From Trichoderma breve (lineage: Eukaryota > Ascomycota > Sordariomycetes > Hypocreales > Hypocreaceae), in contig NC_079232.1 in NCBI RefSeq assembly GCF_028502605.1, forward strand, positions 7,068,001 through 7,132,000: a stretch of DNA of 64,000 nt, read 5' to 3'. The notes beneath the pieces are model-generated. The model worked only from the letters and a program-made list of their open reading frames with translations. It had not been told where the DNA came from and made no database searches. Made by a program: the position numbers and the translations under genes. Below are positions 12,001-23,389 of the stretch, one piece after another. How positions within the stretch are numbered: the first letter of the stretch is position 1; every line of letters begins with the position of its first letter.

Positions 12001-12569
12001 TCAGAGCAGCAGTAACATGGCGGCTCTGCGAAATTGATACATCCTCCTCCCATTCAATTTTCCACGCTTCAGTGTGCTTACGTAAGGCCACGCGACCCCC
12101 AAACTGCAGCCTCAGGAATTATTCGCACCTCAGGCATTCACTAGGTACCTTCCTTCACAACTTCAATACATGATCTTTCTCTCATCATCTCCTCTTTATG
12201 GATGTTCGTCTGTCGTTTTCTTTTCATCATCTTCTCCCAAAAATGCCGTGAGTATCGCAAGGAACAAGCCGCTGCGACATGATACCGTTCGACCAATATT
12301 GGCTGACATTGATGGTGCATCGCTTCTTCGCCTCTGTTTCGTATATGGTTGTGCACCCTCGTTTCTTTTCTTCTGCCTACAGGTTTGTTTGTTTGTCTTC
12401 TCATTCTCCATCATTTTGACATTTTCTCTGACAATCCGTGGCAGATCACGAGGCTTCTTCATCGTTCAACTTCAACAGCCCCTGCGCCGCCCCGCGTGCT
12501 TTCCAAGGCCCTCAAGCGTTCCCATGCTCGGCAGCTCGAGAATGCTACTGTGAAGCCCAAATCTTGGCA
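9001..12569. other. Gene-poor stretch, no supported coding sequence
   Basis: Only short frames (under about 130 codons) occur, with no recognisable protein, no start context shared with a splice pattern and no RNA gene that I can see. Two poly(A) tracts of 10-11 bases lie near 11709 and 11930. The stretch from about 12,150 to 12,480 is very pyrimidine-rich on the plus strand. Together with the preceding segment it makes about 4.9 kb without a gene between bxl1 and the PKS relic. Confidence 0.5.
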
Positions 12570-15500
12570 CTAGTAGCTCCGCATCTCGACTCCCACCAGT
12601 GAGTCAAGGCCAAGAGCTGCCAGAGACGTTGACATGTCTGGATCATCTTCTGACTTGAGCAGGAACATGAACAGCCTCTTGCCAATCTCGATCGGCAGAG
12701 TTCCACCCGCATCCCTGGGTTTGAGCATGGATGGCTTCGTCTTGGCCTTGGCTAACAAGATGTCCAGAAAATCCCTGCTGGCCCCAGAGCCATCATCAGA
12801 CTCGTTGGATGCGTTGTGATACGCCGTGATGCGCCCGTCTTTTTTCCCAGAAGGCGCGACCTTCCTGGCTACCCAAGGGTACAGAAGTGAGTATTCTAAG
12901 CAAAAAGGTGTTGCTGTCGACAAAGCCAGATACTGATTCTGAATTTTCTGTGGACTATAGAATGGCTCTTCTGATAGCTTCGAGCAGCTCACGCTCAGAG
13001 ACTCCCCTGGTGTTTGCTAGACTCCTTCTCTTTAGAAGTGGTTCATCGTTGGCGACACAGCCCGGATCTTGAGCTGCTCCTTGGTCGATATGTGAGGCAT
13101 GCAGCCTAATACCAGTCCAATACTGCACATAGGAACCGAGACAAGTGTTGGCGCTGGCATAGTTGGATTGGCCAGCTAGGCCCGTGGTACCCCGCATTGA
13201 GGAGAAGAAGTCAGATTTGATGCCAGTTTCCCTTGTGGCCTCGTGGAGATTCCATATGTATCTAACCTTGGGCGTTCCAGTCTTCATAGGCCATGCGGGA
13301 AAAGGCCTCGTCGCAAAGCAACATGGAGGTCTGGAGTATACCTTTCAGGTGCGGCACAAACTGTATGGCGCGAGCTACGTCTTCTTTGTTTACTACACTG
13401 GCCTTGACAAGTTCAACAGGGCAGCCTAGACTCCCAAGCTCACGAACAAAATATACATCATCAGGACCATCTCCAACACTGCGAGAGAGAGAGACGAGCT
13501 GTCGTGCGTTATGTTCGACCAGCAGGGAAAGCGTCCATCTCTAGCTTTGCTGCCACCAAGCAAATCTCGCTTGCCAATCTCAACACTGGGACTGTATTGG
13601 GCCACACAGCGCCACATCGCCTGGAGTAGCTCACCAGACAGAAAGTTGAGAGCGACATCGATGCCTCGACCGTTGGTTTCGCGCGTGGCGCCCTCGACGA
13701 ACCCGGTGTCGTGATGCTGGTAGGTGCGACTCCTAGGGATATTGAACCCTTCCATGAGGAACTTGACTTTTTCTCCTTTTCCTACGGTGGCGTACATCGC
13801 TGCCCCAACCTTCTTGGCCAGCTGGATCGCAGATGCCCAGGACTCCCGATGCACTGTGAAAAGAATGACTGGAAAAACTGGGTAGTTGTTACCTCCCCAT
13901 CGGCCACAAGTGAATCTGCAAGCGAGTCGTTTACTAACCTGACCTTTCTCGAGGTGAGCGGCGTTGAACATTGATTCGGCGACCGTTGAAAAGACAGTAG
14001 TCATTGCCGTGGCATCCTGAATGAGGCATTGTCAGGGATCTGGACGCATAACTTTTTGAGAATGATGACATGCACGGTGAAGATACCGGCTTTGACGGTC
14101 ATGACAGGATCATCTGGTCTAAGGGTCCGGACTCCAGGGCCAACACGACGAATCATACCGGCATCTTCTGTGCCTACGCCTTCATCTGGACAAGGTATGT
14201 CATTGACAGCTCTTAGGGCATCCTAAGCGGCACTTAGTGTCGAGTTGTTATAAACTTATTTTGAGTTAACAGGTGGTGGACTAGTGCTTACCTTGAAGTT
14301 CAGATCTATCGCATGCAACTTAATCTCAATCTCTTCGCTCGTCAAATGTTTTTATTCACGCGGGACCCAGTTTAAAGAAGCCAAGCGGCCGCCTCAAGCA
14401 CTAGCTGATCCTCTACTCCCGTTTCGGTCATCAGCTCGTCTTGGACCGTTGGCGACTGCAAACTCAGAGTCAGAATCCAGCATACCGTCTCCTTGACGCT
14501 CCTGGAACTTTGCAAACACGTCCAGAGCAACATTCAGTGATTTCTCAAAGTCATCAGCCTCACAGACTGCAGAGTTTGACAGGGCCTCGGTGCGAATTGT
14601 TCTGGACAACCCGACGAGCTGCGCATAATCTTGGCTCTGGCAGCTAGCCTGATAGCTGTGTGCGATTCAAAAGTGAGTTGCGTCGTCGAGCCCGTCCAAC
14701 AGTTGCTGTAGTGTACAGTAGCGAGCTTTATTAATGTCCTTCAAAAAGGTCGGTCGCAGTCCGAGAGGGAAACAATATCCCGGCACAGGAAAACATGTTC
14801 CCCGAGCTTATGGTTGTGGACTCCATAGCCCTTGAGCTCAAGTTGCAGGATCGGCGTTCCCCTTTGGCTCGCGCCGTCGTTGCAGAGGTAATCGTCTTCT
14901 TCGCCGATGAGACAGGCTCGACACTTGGTTTTGCCACCATGATGGCGTTCAGCTGGCTGGGCTCTTCGCTGTCAAAGGGACACTCTCGAGGCCCGAATCC
15001 AACTGCCTCTAGCCCCGACTCCCACCGGGCAGGGGAAACATAGGGTATATCTGGCCGGCCGTCTGCTACAACCCACCACCATCCTGGGAGAATACTAACC
15101 AAAGACATAGTTCGGTCACTTGTTCACTGAGTGAAGTCCATGAAGCAAGAACTGTCCGCCCGCATCTAGCAACTTGTGGATGTTAGCCAGAGTCTGTAAG
15201 AGACTCGATGTTGCGTGGGCGACGTTGATAGCAATGACGAGGTGGTACTTTCACCCCCAAAACCTTCCCTGCAGTGTCTCTATTTATGTCCAATGTTAGG
15301 TATTCTATGCTGTGATCATCCTTGGAATTTCTCCTTGCCGCCACGAAGAAGTTTGATGAGATATCGGTAAAGGCGTATTTGGAGTGCATGGGTTGTCGGG
15401 CAAGCATCTGCGGTTAACGTGCCGGCTCCCTCACTAATCTCCAGAATGCGCAGGTTGGGTTTGGTATGTGCTGGGTGTCGGATGAATCCTGACCTATCAC

Positions 15501-18500
15501 TGGCATCAACAAGTACGTACATCTTATGAGGATGTCGTCTGTTCCGAGAACCTCTAAGGCATCGGTCTTGCCTGAGAAGATGGCCGCAATGTTGGTTCCA
15601 ATTTGTCGCATGCCATACCCAGTGGGCTCAACAAGAGAAGCACACAGTACTTCTACCGAGGCGTCAAGTATTGCTCGAAGGTACCTTGCTCTATGTTGAG
15701 CATACTCCCCACCCTGAAGATTCTGTAGCTGATTGCTGACTTAATTAAGATAAAGTCTCTGGGCGAAGCGTGCTGTGTTCTGAAGGCTCTCATTGGAAAC
15801 AGTTTCCACATCTTCAAGCTGAGAGATTCCTATGTGCAAAGCCACTTTACCGCCAACACGAAGTGTTGTTTCTGACTGAACGCCTCGCCATTGCCCCCAG
15901 CACTTCCAGCCGAAGCCCAAAGAGTGATGTCAGCTCTTGAGATCGGCAAGTGCACCATCAGACTGTTGATATGGGTCGGTACTCTTCTGTAGAGACTGGA
16001 TTTGATAAACCTCTGAATGAGACCTTGGAGGTTAGCTGGAAGAGTACGTCAATTCTCGTGGGATGTAGGTGATACTCTTTGCCATCATCTAGTTCAAGAT
16101 CCGCCAGATTTCCTTATGCTAACCCTTGAACAATGCCAGTCCGGACGTCGCTCGGACACTGGAACAGTTGACCGAAGCTCAGACCAACCTTGTCCATGCA
16201 ATCATACAGGATCCGCACTGGTAGCCGTCGGGGCAGCAGCTCTACGTCTTTAGCAGGCTCAGGTTCGTCCAACCCAAAAGTCGCTGCAGTGATTCATTCA
16301 TACATTACCGTAGTAGGAAGAGATGGTAAACTCCCACCATTTGGAGTCCAAGAGTCCGTCAAGCGATGCGGGCAGAGGTTGGCTATAGCTTCCGTAACCT
16401 CACCCCCGTCGTTGAGGTCCATGGCCGCCTTGACTACCACTTGCCGAAGAGCAGACTCGTTTTCTATGGCTGCTAATCTGTGCAGCGAATTCACACATCA
16501 TGGGATTTAGCCTGCAGCGGGATGTACGACGTTCTCCTCAAAGGTCATGGACATAGGAGATGTTTTCTACGGGGAGCATTTTGCGCCAGCTGGTCTCCTG
16601 GCCGGAACCCTCAATCTAGTGGGTTCCCAGCAGTGGATGCTTGGAAAACTCACGTAGACTCCATTCTCGGGAGATTCTGGATTCTCACCAGTACTTGCCA
16701 TCGTGATCTTAGAGGTATCTGGGAATATCGGCAACGCAAGCAACATTGGACATCAGCTTGGCCAAGTCAACGGCAATGTTCATCCCAACAAGACTATATG
16801 CCTTGAGATATGAATTGACACAGTTTGCACCACGCGCCAGTGATGGCGCGTAAAGGGCAGAGGTCGATGTCTGAGTCGGGATTTGCCTAATTGGACCAGC
16901 TAACGCCCTGTGAGTTCTGACCTCAAGGAAGGCAATGATGTCAAAGTACTCGAGGATGTGGGCAACGGCTGACCTGAAGAATACAGAAGTTTTGAGCTTC
17001 TTCTACCATTACGCGTCATGCAGGTGTCCTTCTATTTCGTCTCCCGTTCCACTGGGGAAGAAGTCTTTGAGAGGCGATTTGCCCTCCAGTTGTGGCTTAA
17101 TCATGGCGTGATATTCGCTGCCAATCTCCCACATGTGATGAGAGTGGTAGGTCTTGTCGAATTTTAGCACCCGCACTCTTATATCAGGGTGGCTCTCTTG
17201 AGTGAACTTTACGGTCTTATGGACTTCCTTTGCATCTCCAGAAATTGTTGCGCTTTTGGGAGAGTTCTCGCAAGTCACGACTACGCCGACAGGTAACAGC
17301 GGGGACGCTTCCTCTGCGCTCGGACCAATTGCCGCCATGTCTCCCGCCTTTTTCGGCTTCTGAGACACCAGCTCTCGCTTCCACAATGTGGCAATGACTT
17401 CCTTAGCTGCGGGCGCACCAGCTGCATACGCAGCAGCGATCGCACCATTGCTGTAGCCAACCACTGCATCCGGCATAACATCAATCGAGAAGAGGAGATC
17501 GACTAAAGCAATCTATACAGCTGCACACAACTTAGTACTCTGAGAGCTCAACGTGCTAGATGCGGGAGACTTTCGCTCGACTTAGAAGCCCCCTTGTCAG
17601 CTGTCCATTCTGGAGGTGATGATCGTTCTTGACGACTCCTATTTAGAGCCCCTATGATGCGGTGAAAGGGTTGATCTTTGCGGAGCAACAACTCTTGGCC
17701 CATACGAGGCCACTGTACACCTTGGAACACCATGCCCAGGTTTCGAGATGAGCTTGGGTTTCTGGCCCCGTGATGCTGGGCCCAGATGGTTGCTTCGGGC
17801 AATTACGAAGGCGTGATAGAGAAGATGCTCTTGTCGCAACGTTAGAGTATATGCGAGATCTCTCGGGCTAGGGTGTGCTTTGACGTACCGTTCTTGTAAG
17901 CGCTCCGTTATCTTCTGTAATGCAGTTACAGAGTTGACATACAACAGAAGCAGCTCTGGCGTCTCCTCAGACTGGACACCGTTTGATGTAGGACCGTTGT
18001 CGACGAAGCTGGCAGCAGAGTCGGCGATTACATGCAGGTTTATTCCTTCCACACCAAAGGAGTTGATCCTCATACACTCATGCGTTGACTGTGGCCATGG
18101 TGTTGGCTTGAAAGGGACGGTCAAGTTGCGTTCTTTGCATAGCTTTCAGAATTTGATGCTGGAAGGAATAATTTGTTGCCCTAAAGTAAGAGCTGACTTG
18201 ATTAGAGATATGATGCCGGAAGCACCTCAGCCATGGCTCAGCTTAGGCATGACTGAGGTGATGTGCACTCCAAAGTCTTCAAAGACACGAGCAATTGCCG
18301 CGGTTTCGATGGGGTCACCGACTGATCGTCCTGTACCGTAGCACTCCACCATCGCTGTTCGCGAAAGGTCGCTGATACCAGCAGTTTGTTAGGCCTTGCG
18401 TAGGAGAGCCTCCTGGGCATCCGAACCAAGGTGCGTGGCTCCGGCCGTCTTCCCATCAAAATTAGTCGCAGTGACGCTAATGACGGCTCGGATAGAATTG

Positions 18501-19253
18501 CCGTCTCGAATAGCTACACTCGGGGCCTTGATGAAGATGGCGTTGATGGCTTCGGCTGTGGCATCCATTGCCATCTATCGAGAGACTTTTGCACGTGCCT
18601 TCACGGGATAGAGCCACCGACTCAGGCATGGCAGCTATGTTCCCCAGTGCAAATATTAAGGTCACTCCACTGACGATCGCACTCTCGCACTCTCCTCTTT
18701 CACAGCCTTTGCAGCTTCATTAAGACCTCCAAAGGCAGAGAACAAGCGGTCTTGACATCATTTAGTCAGTGCCATGTGATGTTGAAGTGTAGAAACCATT
18801 TAGAAACCACTTAAACAAAGCAGCAGGGAAGATTGCCCTCGAAGTGAAGAGAAATGCAGGGAAAAAATGGCATACCAAGGTGGGCGCAAGTTCATTTCAT
18901 ACGACATTCGATTGAAGAGCATGAAATCGCCAAAGCTATCTGGGTTGTTTGTTCCAGCCTACCGGTGCCCTTTGATCAGTATGTCAAGGTATTTCTTCCC
19001 CAAAGCAGCCCGTGTAGCAGCCGATGGGCTTGCATTTGAAGTTGACCTCTCCAGCGTCGTCAATACATTCCCGAGTGACCTCCAGCATGAGACGCTGCGC
19101 TGAATTTGAGGTCTCTACCTCGGTCCTCCTGATGGAGAAACGGGATACATCCAAAGTGGCCAAATTGACCCTTTTATCAGTATCCATACTCTGAAGCAAC
19201 TGTCCATGGCTGCAAGACTTTCTTGTGATATACAGGCTCAAAACAAGGACCAA
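12570..19253 (-). pseudogene. Decayed highly reducing polyketide synthase (KS-AT-DH-MT-ER-KR-ACP relic)
   Basis: Fragments of every domain of a fungal highly reducing type I PKS lie in order on the minus strand but in changing frames with stops. KS (about 19,230-17,990) shows a TACS remnant with the catalytic Cys codon near 18,742-18,744, an IRDGNSIRAV stretch and a damaged NSFG...HVI end. AT (about 17,760-16,830) shows FQGVQWPRMG, GYSNG in place of GHSxG, and KTYHSHHM. DH (about 16,690-16,290) shows HPLLG and PHRLTDS. The C-methyltransferase (about 15,500-14,730) shows NLRILEI and the PGWW...DGRPD...SPARW end. ER (about 14,000-13,480) shows SAIQLAKKVGA and NGRGIDV. KR (about 13,290-12,960) shows SNYASANT. 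ACP (about 12,690-12,573) shows LGLDSLVGVEM with the phosphopantetheine Ser kept. The N-terminus before KS and most of the KR nucleotide site are missing. The length (6.7 kb against about 7.5 kb) fits decay by small indels. Confidence 0.9.
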
Positions 19254-19865
19254 CAGGAGCGCGGGAGCGATGCGGGGTTATGCGTATACCCCTGTACGAG
19301 GTGGATGAGAACCCAGCCATGGGTCGCCCAAAGTATGCCTGTATGGACGCGCACAGGGCATGATCTGTACCTGGCGTTTCACGTCAATCCAGCAGGCTTT
19401 TCTGGATACCCATTCTCTATCCAGTCGTGTCCGAGGGCCAGGAAAGAGTATGGTTCATCTTTCAGGCACAACGGACAGATGAAGTGGTTGAAAGGTTTGC
19501 AGACGGCATATGCGCCTGGGCAGAAGAAATGCTGGAGATCGAGAGGAGAAATGATGTCAGTCGATTCCCCACTGCCACGCAGCAGGCGTTTGCCCAGACG
19601 GAGGCGGAGAAGAAGGCTCAACCGTAGTGGTTGTCGCCCTGTAGATCGCCACGCTTGTTTCAGCTGCCAGACGTGACATCAAGAGATTCAGAATTATTCT
19701 CAGGTATGTAAGGAAGAGTTTTGCAATTTGATCTCATCACTAATCGTACATGATAACTCCATCTAGGCCCCCAATTTGGAAAGTGACATCCCGACTGACA
19801 ACTGATCGCCAATATTCTAGCTTGAATAAGGCGAGATCATGGGTATGGAACATGTCCAACTTTTT
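19254..19865. other. Spacer between PKS relic and DUF1772 gene; unclear open frame
   Basis: A plus-strand frame open to a stop at 19,627 (from about 19,370) encodes a charged stretch with RVWFIFQAQ and an Ala/Glu-rich end. I do not recognise it and cannot find a start or exon structure. It may be a fragment of another gene of a former cluster or a chance frame. Confidence 0.3.
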
Positions 19866-20369
19866 TCACGACGACTGGATGTTACGCACAGTAGCAACAA
19901 CGAAACAAGCCCATGCCGCCAAGTCCACAGTCAGCCCTCTCCAGGCGTGAATCGTTAGCCAGCTGTCCAAATCGTTGGTGCTCTGTCCCTTGGAAGTGTC
20001 TTCAATCACGGCCTGCACTTTGGGGGCTATCGCAGGGACGAATGCAAGATGGCTGGCGGCCAAAACCATTCCGGCCGTGTACCAGCGTAGAGACCCATTG
20101 GCCCAATGCGAGTCATGGTTGACCAAGCAGGTTGCGAGCGTGGATGACACTGTCAAGGAAAGCAGAACCAGGACGCGAGTCACTCCTCCGCGGAAAAAAT
20201 AGCCAAAGTACGTGGGCAGCAGCTCGTTGGATTTGCTTCGGATCTCGGGCTTGTTGAAGAGATGCAGGAAGAAGTGCTGGTCCCACGCAAACCAAAGCGA
20301 GCAGGTGGACGTAAGCAGGGGCGCCGCCCGCAGCGCAACGACGGGGTCGAAAAAGGCTCTGGAAGCCAT
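19866..20369 (-). CDS. DUF1772 / anthrone-oxygenase-like membrane protein, 167 aa
   Basis: The frame is uninterrupted; I chose the ATG at 20369 because the protein then begins MASRAFFDPV, directly before the conserved part, at the usual family length of 150-180 aa. Four hydrophobic segments are visible (about residues 10-30, 55-80, 93-115 and 145-162). SLWFAWDQ near residue 23 and the WYTAGMVLAASHLAFVP region fit DUF1772. Characterised members in fungi are small cofactor-free anthrone oxygenases that turn anthrones into anthraquinones in aromatic polyketide pathways; many other members are uncharacterised. It abuts the 5' side of the PKS relic on the same strand, so it may be a survivor of a former cluster, but the relic is of the reducing type and does not make anthrones. 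Confidence 0.75.
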   Translation of the reverse strand: MASRAFFDPVVALRAAPLLTSTCSLWFAWDQHFFLHLFNKPEIRSKSNELLPTYFGYFFRGGVTRVLVLLSLTVSSTLATCLVNHDSHWANGSLRWYTAGMVLAASHLAFVPAIAPKVQAVIEDTSKGQSTNDLDSWLTIHAWRGLTVDLAAWACFVVATVRNIQSS

Positions 20370-22021
20370 GGCCTCAAAATCTTCGTTTTGCGTGTCTGAC
20401 TTGATTTGATGATGAATGAAGGAAAAGAACCCGACTACGACGAAGTGCGTGATTTCACGGCTTGGAGAATCGACTGATGAGCTGTTTTCAGCTATCACGT
20501 GATAAATGCGCCGATGAAGTGTTGGTCGTTGCGGAGGGAATTGACAAATCCTGCTTACGCAGTGGCATCTTGGAGTTGGTTGCGCCATTCGGGGGTATTA
20601 ACCAACCAGCTCCGCTGTTGTCGATTACCGTTGTGTTGTGATGTGATCTACGCCATTTGTATGGATTAGTGAAGGATTTATTAGTGGAGTGTTGTCCACT
20701 GTTAAAGCTCGAGTCCGTGGTTGATGATGTTGCCAAGTTGTCAATTTATTCCCTGTCGCTTGGTCTTGGTGATGCCTCTACTGGGATTCTAAGCCATGAT
20801 TTATAATACGTGGAACTATTCACAAAGGGAATGGGCTGCTCAGGTTGCCAGCAACCCCAACTGGTCACTGAACCGGAATGCGGCAATCGGAGTGAGATGA
20901 AACATGGCATTTGTTTTGTCTCAACGGCGGCGGCAACATCCGACGAACCGAGGAGCTAATTCAGCTCCAAATTTTGAGTTGCCATTGGCCGAGATGGATG
21001 ATGCTAGCAGGGCAAACTGTCAACCTGCATATGTGAGGATCACCATAGGCCGGATCAGCAGCCTTACTCGTTTAGGTTGCATCGAGGAAGAACGCCCAAG
21101 GTATTCTGGCTGTAGACTCGACTTTGAGATCGAGTGTTCGCATCAATGGGTACACTCCCTGCATACGACCCGGCCGAAGAGTATGCAAATGAGCGAGTTG
21201 AATGCTATGAACATCTTTCATTATCCTGACAGATCGGATTACAACTCACTAACTTCATAGGGGCATCCAATGGTATGAAGCATGCCGAGTTGTTTATGCC
21301 AGATTGACAAGACTGTGGTGCAGAGACCAGAGTGAAAAGAGAAGCTTCATTGGCTTTTATTACCAGCCTCAGTAGGCTTACACTTGTGAATGGAGATGCT
21401 GTTGTCCTGGCATCGCCCTTGTTGAGCCTTCTGCGTATCGGTTTCTGCAATTCCGTTATCGCCGATTGTTGTATTTTCACTAAAGCCGGATCTTTTTGAT
21501 CTCCTCCACTCTCTTATTCGAAGAGTGCGATGACACATCGTATCTATTGAAGGCGAATACCGTTCGTACAGTGACATGTTGCACTAAATCCTTCCGATCC
21601 TTGTCCAGGGGGGATTTGCTTGGCCATTCATGCCGTTGGATCCAAGTGACAGTTGACAAGCACAAGAATACTACCCTCTATTTCGCAATTGGTCCAATCA
21701 TAATTGATTCAGTCGATTTTTGGCTGACCAACACCTTCTGCTGCATCGCGCTATGGAGGGACGGGAATGAGAGCCAATTTTACAATACGAAGCAAAATAT
21801 TGTCATTTATCATGTTAATCACCGCAAACGCTGTGAACTGTATCGCACTTTTGGGAAACATGGCCTGATGTTGGCACTGTAGATTTACTACGGAGCCTTC
21901 ATCCCTTTTCTGACTGCGACTCAATGGCGTTGCTTCGGGATGCATCAAAGAAATGAGCAAATGATTGCAATTTGTCTAACATACTAACTATGAACAAATG
22001 AACAAGGGAACAGCAGTGCGG
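20370..22021. other. Intergenic stretch without a supported gene
   Basis: Two plus-strand frames of 118 and 128 codons (20904-21260 and 21496-21882) occur, but neither shows a recognisable domain, signal peptide or splice pattern, and both look like chance frames. Nothing else is seen. Confidence 0.45.
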
Positions 22022-22956
22022 CTATTTTGGCACTCCCAATTGTCTCAAGGATTCCGACAGTCCAAGACGAATCCAATTGTCAATCTCTGCCCTCGTAGCA
22101 ACAGCAATCACTCCGAGCATTCCCAACGCATTTGCACCAGCTTCTTTGTTGATACCCGCTCGACGCCTTGGTATAACAATCATCCATCGTTTACTCATTA
22201 TAAAGTTGTGAGGACATGCCGCACCTGGCGGCGCTGAATCTGCATGCTCAGCCAAGCCCTGACCCACGGCTGTGGCCTGCTGCAGGAGATTCGTGTAGAC
22301 CTTTGTTAGCCCCTTTGCGTCTGTATTCGCAACATCAACCCGCTGATAGAACCAGTGAAAGGGAACCTTGGGAGGGCTGCCGCTGGAAGCCTCATTATCC
22401 AGAAAGTCCGCAAAACTGTGAGGCGGTTTGGGAATAAGTTGCATATGCTTATGCAGCCGACTGCAGCCTCCGTCTTGGCCGCAGTTGTAAAATACAACAA
22501 AATCTTGACTCATGGAAAGGAGAACCGTTTGCGCAGCCTCCAAACCGGCTTCGTCCAACGGCTCATACTGTCTTCGGTAGCCATCGCACGTTAGAAGCAT
22601 GAGATGTGGGCGTGCGTAGCAGAATTTGTTGGCAATGACAAAATGGTCATTGCCGATTGGACCAATCTCGAAGCCTTTGGTGGAAATATCGCTACCATCA
22701 GCTTTGTCGCCGTTGACTTCTGCATTCTTTTCCGATGACGGCGGCCCCAGAACGGGCTTCTTTACAAGTGCCGAAGTAAGCAGGAATTGAAACTAAAAGT
22801 TGGCTTATTTAGTAGCAGCCCAGCTTCATCAGACAAGCCAGAACTCACCTCAAGGTCACCATCCACATGTTGAACGGTCTCTTGGCTTTGGTCATATAGT
22901 ACCAAACCAGAGTTGACCAGCTTGTCAAACTTTGAGAGAGTCAACGTCTCCTCCAT
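22022..22956 (-). CDS. Ap4A phosphorylase (ATP adenylyltransferase), 292 aa
   Basis: The enzyme splits diadenosine tetraphosphate with phosphate into ATP and ADP, controlling Ap4A levels in the cell. Two exons fit: 22956-22849 and 22792-22022, with a 56 nt intron (GTGAGT ... TTTTAG) in phase 0, so that VDGDLE continues as FQFLLTSAL. The N-terminal adenylyltransferase domain ends at about residue 100 (HLMLLTCDGY). The C-terminal domain follows, and the HIT-like motif CSRLHKHMQ carries the HxHxQ signature near residue 145. The order and length are those of yeast Apa1/Apa2. There is no targeting signal, so it is probably cytosolic. The 3' end (LRQLGVPK) is clean. Confidence 0.9.
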
Positions 22957-23389
22957 AGCGGATAGTGTAGAGCGGCTATATGTCCAAAGCTTTGTAAATC
23001 GACAACGAGGATGGGTACACAACGCAGAGTGTTGGTGACGATACAGTGTTGGGGATGAGAGTGAGAAAGAAGAGCAAGAGGAAACGCGCAAGCCGAGAGG
23101 CCTGTAGACAGCAAGATTAATAAGTACTTGGATATTGCTCAGCGTGGCTGTGCTGCCAAGAGGAGCTGTGAGATATACGTTGGTAGATGTGCTGCTTTGT
23201 GTCGTTGTTCCATATAGTAGTGTTTCATGTTGAGTGCAAGTGGAGGCAAAGTGAAAATAATAATAATTACATGTACTATAGAAGTAGAAATAGACCCCGT
23301 GTACCAACACACACAGTTTTGAAGCAAGACTAAGCTACGTAGGATTCTATACCATAACCCAGTATATTATAGGTAATGATATAGAATCC
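22957..23389. other. Promoter region of the Ap4A phosphorylase gene
   Basis: This 433 nt spacer lies between two minus-strand genes. A CATATAG element near 22,977 on the minus strand is a weak TATA candidate. No gene is seen. Confidence 0.4.

Noticed and set aside
12570..19253. A functional PKS with many introns
   Set aside because: Frame changes occur inside conserved domains without splice sites, and catalytic motifs are altered.
20904..21882. Two plus-strand frames of 118 and 128 codons
   Set aside because: No domain, signal peptide, splice partner or codon pattern supports them; they look like chance frames in spacer DNA.
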